Origin: Merluccius polli
Lineage: Eukaryota; Chordata; Actinopteri; Gadiformes; Merlucciidae
Direction of reading: 5' to 3'
Length of the DNA: 64,000 nucleotides
NCBI GenBank assembly: GCA_030340625.1
Contig: JAOPHQ010002279.1
Coordinates: 360,001 to 424,000, forward strand
The position numbers and the translations under genes were made by a program. The notes below the pieces were generated by a model that was not told where the DNA came from, did not search any database, and saw nothing but the letters and a program-made list of their open reading frames with translations. Positions within the stretch are counted from its first letter, which is position 1. Each line of letters opens with the position of its first letter. This document shows, in pieces, positions 59,332-64,000 of this stretch.

Positions 59332-60417
59332 TCAGTGAGAGGAAGCAGTAGAGGTGGGCAGCAGGGCCACACCCAGTGGATGGGGAGTGGCCACATTCAC
59401 CCGGTAGAACCTGGAGAAGGTAGTCGGTGATGCCCACGATGCCGCATCACAGATGTCCTGCAGGGGCACGCCACGCAGGGCCGCCCATGACGTAGCGACA
59501 GCTCTAGTAGAGTGGCACCTCACCCCGGACGGCAGGGGACGACCACTGTGTCTATATGCCTGGGTGATGGCATCCACAACCCAGTGCGACAGTCGCTGTT
59601 TGGAGAGAGCACGGCCTTTCTTAGGACCACCGTAGCAGAGGAACAGCTGTTCTGACCGTCTCATGCTTGTGGTCAGACTTACATAGACCCTTAAAGCCCG
59701 CACAGGGCACAGCAGTCCTGACTTTTCCTCCCCTGCAGGGGGGGTAAACTGAGCCAGGTGGATAGGCCGGTTAAGGTTCGATGGTGAGAGAACCTTAGGA
59801 AGGAAAGCCGCATTCGGCCAGAGGGTGACCCCTGAGCCGTCTGAGTTCCACCTCAGGCATGATTCGCTCACAGAGAGAGCATGCAGCTCCCCGACGCGCC
59901 TTGCTGAGGTGATGGCGAGGAGAAAGGCAGTCTTAGCAGACACCCACTTCAACTCCGCCTGTGCCAGGGGCTCAAAAGGCGGCAGACACAGGGCATCCAG
60001 CACCAGGGGCAGATCCCACGCTGGAGCTCGCTGTGCCTGTGGGGGTCGCAACCTCAAGGCTCCCTTAAGGAAAAGGGACACGAGTCTGTGGCACCCCACG
60101 GTGTTGCCATCGACACGAGCATGTCGGGAGGAGATGGCTGCCACGTACACCCTCAGGGTAGCCGGGGATCGTCCGCCATCCAGAAGGGACTGTAGGAACT
60201 CCAGAACCTTTGGAATTGCACAGTGCACGGGGTCCTCACCCCTGTCTGAACACCATACGGCAAACAGCTGCCACCTGTTCGCATACTGCATCCGGGTCGA
60301 AGGCGCCCTGGCGTTCAGTATGGTATCCTGGACGGTGTCTGAACACCTTGTCAGCAGCGGGTCGGGCCCTGCAGTGGCCAAACCCAAAGCTGCAGGTGCT
60401 GAGGATCGGGGTGCCAA
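59332..60417 (-). CDS. DIRS tyrosine recombinase
   Basis: 361 codons, open. It would integrate the circular DNA copy of the element by site-specific-type recombination. The catalytic set is visible: Arg in TSARRVGELHAL, H-x-x-R in CHSTRAVATSW and the nucleophilic Tyr in TTFSRFYRV near residue 338. An N-terminal SAM-like core-binding part (APSTRMQYANRWQLF...SPATLRVYVAAIS) precedes it. It overlaps the end of the RT-RNase H frame by about 67 bases. No missing residues seen. Confidence 0.92.
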   Translation of the reverse strand: MAPRSSAPAALGLATAGPDPLLTRCSDTVQDTILNARAPSTRMQYANRWQLFAVWCSDRGEDPVHCAIPKVLEFLQSLLDGGRSPATLRVYVAAISSRHARVDGNTVGCHRLVSLFLKGALRLRPPQAQRAPAWDLPLVLDALCLPPFEPLAQAELKWVSAKTAFLLAITSARRVGELHALSVSESCLRWNSDGSGVTLWPNAAFLPKVLSPSNLNRPIHLAQFTPPAGEEKSGLLCPVRALRVYVSLTTSMRRSEQLFLCYGGPKKGRALSKQRLSHWVVDAITQAYRHSGRPLPSGVRCHSTRAVATSWAALRGVPLQDICDAASWASPTTFSRFYRVNVATPHPLGVALLPTSTASSH

Positions 60418-62618
60418 ATCTGGCCCCCCAGTTGGGACAGGAGATCAACCCTGTCGGGGGGACGCCACGGTGCGCTTCGGCAGAGTCTGTGCAGCAGAGG
60501 AAACCATGTCCTCCCCGGCCAGAAGGGGGCTACCAGCAGCAGGCTGTGGCCCTGTTGGAGGACCCTCTGCAGTACCTGATGAATCAGAGGGATCGGTGGA
60601 AAGGCATAGAGGAGACTCTCTGGCCAATCGTGGGCGAGAGCATCATGGCCCAGAGGGCTGGTCTCCTCTGCCAAGGAGAACCAGAGGGGGCAGTGGGTCG
60701 ACTCCTCTGTGCCGAAGAGGTCTACCTCTGCCATGCCGAGGACATCCCAGATGTTGAGCACCACCTCTGGATGGAGCCGCCACTCCCCCGGTGGAGGCTT
60801 GCCATGGGACAGGAAGTCTGCAGCCTGGTTCCGTCCCCCCGGCAAATATATTGCCCTCATGCTGGCTAGGCGGGGGGCCGCCCACAACAGGAGGTCCCGG
60901 GACACCTGCAGCAACCGCGCAGACCTGGTTCCCCCCTGGTGGTTTATGTGAGAGACGGCTGAGACATTGTCCGTCCGTACCAACACGTGCTTTTCTCTTA
61001 GGAATGGGAGAAAGGACTGCAGCGCCATATGCACTGCCCGTAGCTCCAGCACATTGATATGTTCTGAGCGGTCCGGTACGGGCCACAGCCCTTGAGCTGT
61101 CCGGTTCTGCCACACAGCGCCCCACCCTGAGAGGGAGGCATCTGTTGTGACAGCCTCCCGACGGGATGCAATGGAGCCCATGGGCATGCCCTGAAGGAGG
61201 AAAGACCTCTCCCTCCATGGAGCCAGGGCAAGGAGGCAACGCCGTGACACCCTGAGTCTCCTGTGCCGGTGCCGCTTGGCATCCAGGTGGAAGCTGTTCA
61301 GCCACCTCTGAAGGGGACGCAGTGACAGCAACCCTAAGGGGACCACCGTGGCAGCAGCCGTCAGCTTGCCTAAAAGGCGCATATACAGGACATAGCGCAG
61401 ACAGCGGCCCTCCCAAAAGAGGAGAAGGAGGCGGAGGACGTTGTCCACACGCCTGGGTGATGGGCAGGCCTTCATGGTAATGGCATCCAGAGTCATTCCC
61501 AGAAAGAGAGTACTCTGTGAGGGAACCAGGCAGCTCTTCTGGAAATTGACCCTGAGACCGAGCTGGGCCACATGTGAGAGAAGGGTTGCAGTGTCCCGGG
61601 TCACCTGAGACCGGGATGGTGCACAGACCAGCAAGTCGTCCAGGTAAGGCAGAATCTTTACGCCCCGCGACTGCAGGGGTGAAAGTGCTGCCGCCACACA
61701 CCTGGTGAACACCTGTGGAGAGAGGGAGAGGCCGAACGGGAGCACCCTGAACTGGTAATGGTGGCCCTGAAAAGCGAACCGCAGAAATTGCCTGTGGTGT
61801 GGCGCTATGGGGACATGGAAATATGCATCCTTCAGGTCTATTGAGGTAAACCACTCCCCCTCGGCAACAGTACGTAGCACCTCTGCAGTGCTGAGCATGT
61901 GAAATCTCAGGACCTTGAGGAATCTGTTGAGTCCCCTCAAGTCGAGGACTGGGCGGAGTCCGCCATCTTTCTTTCTGACAAGAAAGTAAGTCGAATAGAA
62001 CCCCCCGGGTGGTAACAGGGGGTCTACCGGCTCGATGGCACCCTTGTCCAGGAGGGCAGACAGCTCCTGGTTGAGGGCATGAGCTTTTGCCGGGTCTTGA
62101 ATGATGGTCATCTTGACCCGGCCGAAGGCTGGGGGCCGGCGTCGGAACTGAATGTTGTACCCGTGGGTCAAGGTGGAAATCACCCACGGGTCCATGGTGG
62201 AAGCAGCCCAGTAACTGAGCTGCTGCTGGGAAAAACCGCCGACGACCGGCCCCGGGCTCTCAGCGCCTGGTCCCCCGGCCTCTGGAGGCCCTGGGGGGAC
62301 GACGGGCAGCATCCGAGGTCTGAGGCTGCCTAAAGGGCGGCCGTTGAGGGGCTCGAAAGCCACTGGGGGAGGTCTGTGGCCGCGAGCGGCGCTGGGGGGG
62401 AGCTGCAAAGCCCCCGGGCCTGCTGGGAGGAGGCATACTCCTGTGAAGCCCAGAGAGCTGCTGTCGAGTCTGTCTGGCCTGTACTGTGCGCTCAAGCGCC
62501 TCCAGAGCAGCCGACCCAAAAACCTCCCCAGGTTCCACGGGGACACTGCGGAGGGTTCTCCGGCATGTCTCAGTGAGAGGGGACTGTGCCAGCCACACCT
62601 GGCGGCGAGCCTGGACAA
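60351..62618 (-). CDS. DIRS reverse transcriptase-RNase H polyprotein
   Basis: 755 codons, uninterrupted. RT blocks: KKDGGLRPVLDLRGLN, motif A SIDLKDAYFHVPI with its Asp intact, FRVLPFGLSLSPQVFTR and the catalytic LPYLDDLLV. RNase H follows with TDASLSGWGAV, NVLELRAV, VRTDNVSAV and NQAADFLS, giving D-E-D-D. The remaining ~150 residues (VDLFGTEESTHCPLWFS, then YAFPPIPLI) match the region that in DIRS elements is annotated as Dam-like methyltransferase; I treat that as tentative. The first ~80 residues overlap ORF1, so the true start may be downstream. Confidence 0.92.
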   Translation of the reverse strand: MSRLAARCGWHSPLSLRHAGEPSAVSPWNLGRFLGRLLWRRLSAQYRPDRLDSSSLGFTGVCLLPAGPGALQLPPSAARGHRPPPVAFEPLNGRPLGSLRPRMLPVVPPGPPEAGGPGAESPGPVVGGFSQQQLSYWAASTMDPWVISTLTHGYNIQFRRRPPAFGRVKMTIIQDPAKAHALNQELSALLDKGAIEPVDPLLPPGGFYSTYFLVRKKDGGLRPVLDLRGLNRFLKVLRFHMLSTAEVLRTVAEGEWFTSIDLKDAYFHVPIAPHHRQFLRFAFQGHHYQFRVLPFGLSLSPQVFTRCVAAALSPLQSRGVKILPYLDDLLVCAPSRSQVTRDTATLLSHVAQLGLRVNFQKSCLVPSQSTLFLGMTLDAITMKACPSPRRVDNVLRLLLLFWEGRCLRYVLYMRLLGKLTAAATVVPLGLLSLRPLQRWLNSFHLDAKRHRHRRLRVSRRCLLALAPWRERSFLLQGMPMGSIASRREAVTTDASLSGWGAVWQNRTAQGLWPVPDRSEHINVLELRAVHMALQSFLPFLREKHVLVRTDNVSAVSHINHQGGTRSARLLQVSRDLLLWAAPRLASMRAIYLPGGRNQAADFLSHGKPPPGEWRLHPEVVLNIWDVLGMAEVDLFGTEESTHCPLWFSLAEETSPLGHDALAHDWPESLLYAFPPIPLIHQVLQRVLQQGHSLLLVAPFWPGRTWFPLLHRLCRSAPWRPPDRVDLLSQLGGQIWHPDPQHLQLWVWPLQGPTRC

Positions 62619-63863
62619 GAGTGGACATTAGTCGCCCCAGTTCCCTGGACGTCAAGGCGAAGGCCTGCAGAGACGAGTCACCAAAGCTGTGGACGGGCGC
62701 GTCCACCGTAGTCCTCCTGCAGCGATGCTGAGAGAGCAAGCATCAGATGGGACAAGGAGTTGCCGATGCGTCCCATGCGTGCTGCCGCATCATAGGCCTT
62801 AGCGAGCAGGTCATCCGTAACCCTACACTGAGGGTGAGGACACCTAGCGTCTGGCCTCAGAGCCTCCTCCGGCGAGACGACGAGAGCCGCTATAGCCGGC
62901 TCAACCGCTGGCATGCGGGCCAAGCCAAACTTGGCTGCATCCTGCATGGCGGCTAGGGTCCGGCCATCCGATGTTGCATGAGAGAGGGCTCTAGTATCCC
63001 TCCAGCACGCGTGCAGCTCCCTAAGGTATTCCTCCGACGGAGGCACAGTAAAGGTGGCCGGGGCTGGGCCACGCCTGAAGAAAGCGCTGGCGGGAGCCGG
63101 CTGAACTTGCGGGACGTCCAGCTGCAGGCGGGCCAGGGCCATACGAATGATGGCACCCATCGAATTATCCTTGGACCCAGTACCACCACTGTGGGCCGAG
63201 GAGCGGGAGCTCACTCCAGAGCCGTGCCCGGAGGCGGTGTCCTGGGGAACCGTGTCCGCCCCATAGTCAGCGAACTCGGTGGCTGATGCCACCAGAGAGA
63301 GCGCATCATCCTCCGGCTCGAACACAACCGTAGGAGGAGCAGGAGCACCCGTATCGCCTGCACCAGTTCCAGACCGGATGGCCAGGACGAGGGACTTCAT
63401 CTGGTTCAGCTCCTCAGTCAACTGGTCCACCTTGGAGGCCAGTTTAGACTCCTTGGCCCTCCTCCCGGAGGAGGCACCCGCAGTCTCAGCCGCCCGCCGT
63501 TTGGGTCGGCTAGGCTGAGCCGGCGACTGCTGAGCTGGGGTCAACTGTCCCCGGCTCTGGCGCCTGGCCCAGCAGGTGCTCAACCTCAGCCAGTCTGGAA
63601 GCCCGCACTGCCCGAGGCATGAAGCTGCAGTTCATGCACGAATGCTCCGAGAGCCCCTCTCTCAGATGCTCAGGGCCGAGGCACGACGGACACATGTCAT
63701 GGCCATCTGCAGGCTGCAGAGAAGCCAGACAGGCCGAGCAGGAGTGTTCACCAAACATGGTGACAGCCGGCAAACACACACAAACTAAGGACCTAACAGA
63801 TGCTGGGAGCGGGAGCGAGCGCACTGCCTTCACCAACAGTGCTGCACAAATGAAGAGAAGCAA
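62260..63863 (-). pseudogene. DIRS ORF1 (gag-like), two apparent frameshifts
   Basis: Begins near the ATG at 63758 (MFGEHSCSACLASL) with paired CX2C motifs (CSAC, CPSC, CMNC), a putative zinc-binding head. Continues in another frame from about 63540 (PSRPKRRAAETAG, then a coiled coil VDQLTEELNQMKSLV), and in a third frame from about 62710 (FALTSRELGRLMSTLVQARRQVW) to an Arg/Pro-rich tail ending at 62260. Two one-base indels would explain the shifts. Either this copy's gag is dead or these are assembly errors, since RT and recombinase are intact. Confidence 0.7.
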
Positions 63864-64000
63864 AAATCAAACTGGCACAACCGCAGGTGCCAGCGAAATA
63901 CGCACTGAGTGGGCCGGGCGAAAACGCCGGTAAAACCAGCAAAACGAAGTAGCGGTAGTACAAATGTCGGGAGAGGGAGCGAGTACACTGGCTTCACCAA

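Larger units (their letters stand above)
58958..64000 (-). mobile_element. DIRS tyrosine-recombinase retrotransposon, runs off the window
   Basis: Minus-strand order: ORF1/gag-like (63863-62260), RT-RNase H (62618-60351), tyrosine recombinase (60417-59332), then a terminal region with a perfect 55-bp inverted repeat (58958-59012 and 59190-59244). This is the DIRS layout: recombinase instead of integrase, overlapping ORFs, inverted rather than direct termini, no target duplication. RT and recombinase frames are uninterrupted, so the copy is young. A related ~35-bp motif (GGGAG-GGGAGCGAG-CACTG) occurs at 63803 and 63969, so the 5' region may be internally repeated. It is inserted in the LINE within abcb1. 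Confidence 0.92.

Noticed and set aside
59825..60869. 310- and 219-codon plus-strand ORFs
   Set aside because: Antisense shadows of the DIRS recombinase and RT frames; no domain.
60643..62187. 514-codon minus-strand ORF
   Set aside because: Alternative frame of the DIRS RT-RNase H gene, GC-rich, Pro/Gly-biased, no domain.

Overview
This window is nuclear DNA from a ray-finned (teleost) fish. The evidence is split vertebrate genes with GT-AG introns, long (CA)n and (GA)n microsatellites, fish-type Ty3/Gypsy, DIRS and LINE elements, and MITEs. No prokaryotic, viral or organellar gene set is present.

Five vertebrate genes lie in the order and relative orientation of human 7q21.12. They are the 5' end of adam22 (minus strand, 2107-2711), dbf4 (minus, 4031-7696), slc25a40 (plus, 8925-13945), rundc3b (minus, 15682-21883) and an abcb1/abcb4-type P-glycoprotein gene (plus, 36285-54051, continuing past the window). 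I read exon boundaries by hand. Reading phase closes for slc25a40 (9 exons, 345 residues), rundc3b (11 exons) and 24 exons of abcb1 (1094 codons). In dbf4 one junction is off by a single nucleotide. dbf4 and slc25a40 diverge from a shared interval with an E2F-type site. slc25a40 and rundc3b converge tail to tail.

The 14 kb between rundc3b and abcb1 is transposon territory. In order it holds a dead hAT (TTF/ZMYM-like) transposase, a LINE endonuclease fragment, a Ty3/Gypsy element with a nested solo LTR of a second retroelement, and a second decayed LINE carrying an esterase-like piece. The Gypsy element has lost the catalytic Asp of RT motif A and has a pol frameshift. The second LINE is split by a 1.1 kb insert that contains a copy of the abcb1 first-exon region.

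The introns are also full of mobile DNA. There are long foldback (palindromic) elements, of which two share one family and both sit in (CA)n tracts. There are hAT-, TTAA- and TTA-flanked MITEs. One non-autonomous element occurs twice, each copy with a perfect 9-bp target-site duplication and an ORF resembling the N-terminus of a RecQ-like helicase. Beyond abcb1 exon 24 the intron holds a Tx1-like LINE with three nested MITEs, then a nearly intact DIRS tyrosine-recombinase retrotransposon that runs off the window end. The last exons of abcb1 (the rest of NBD2) are not seen.
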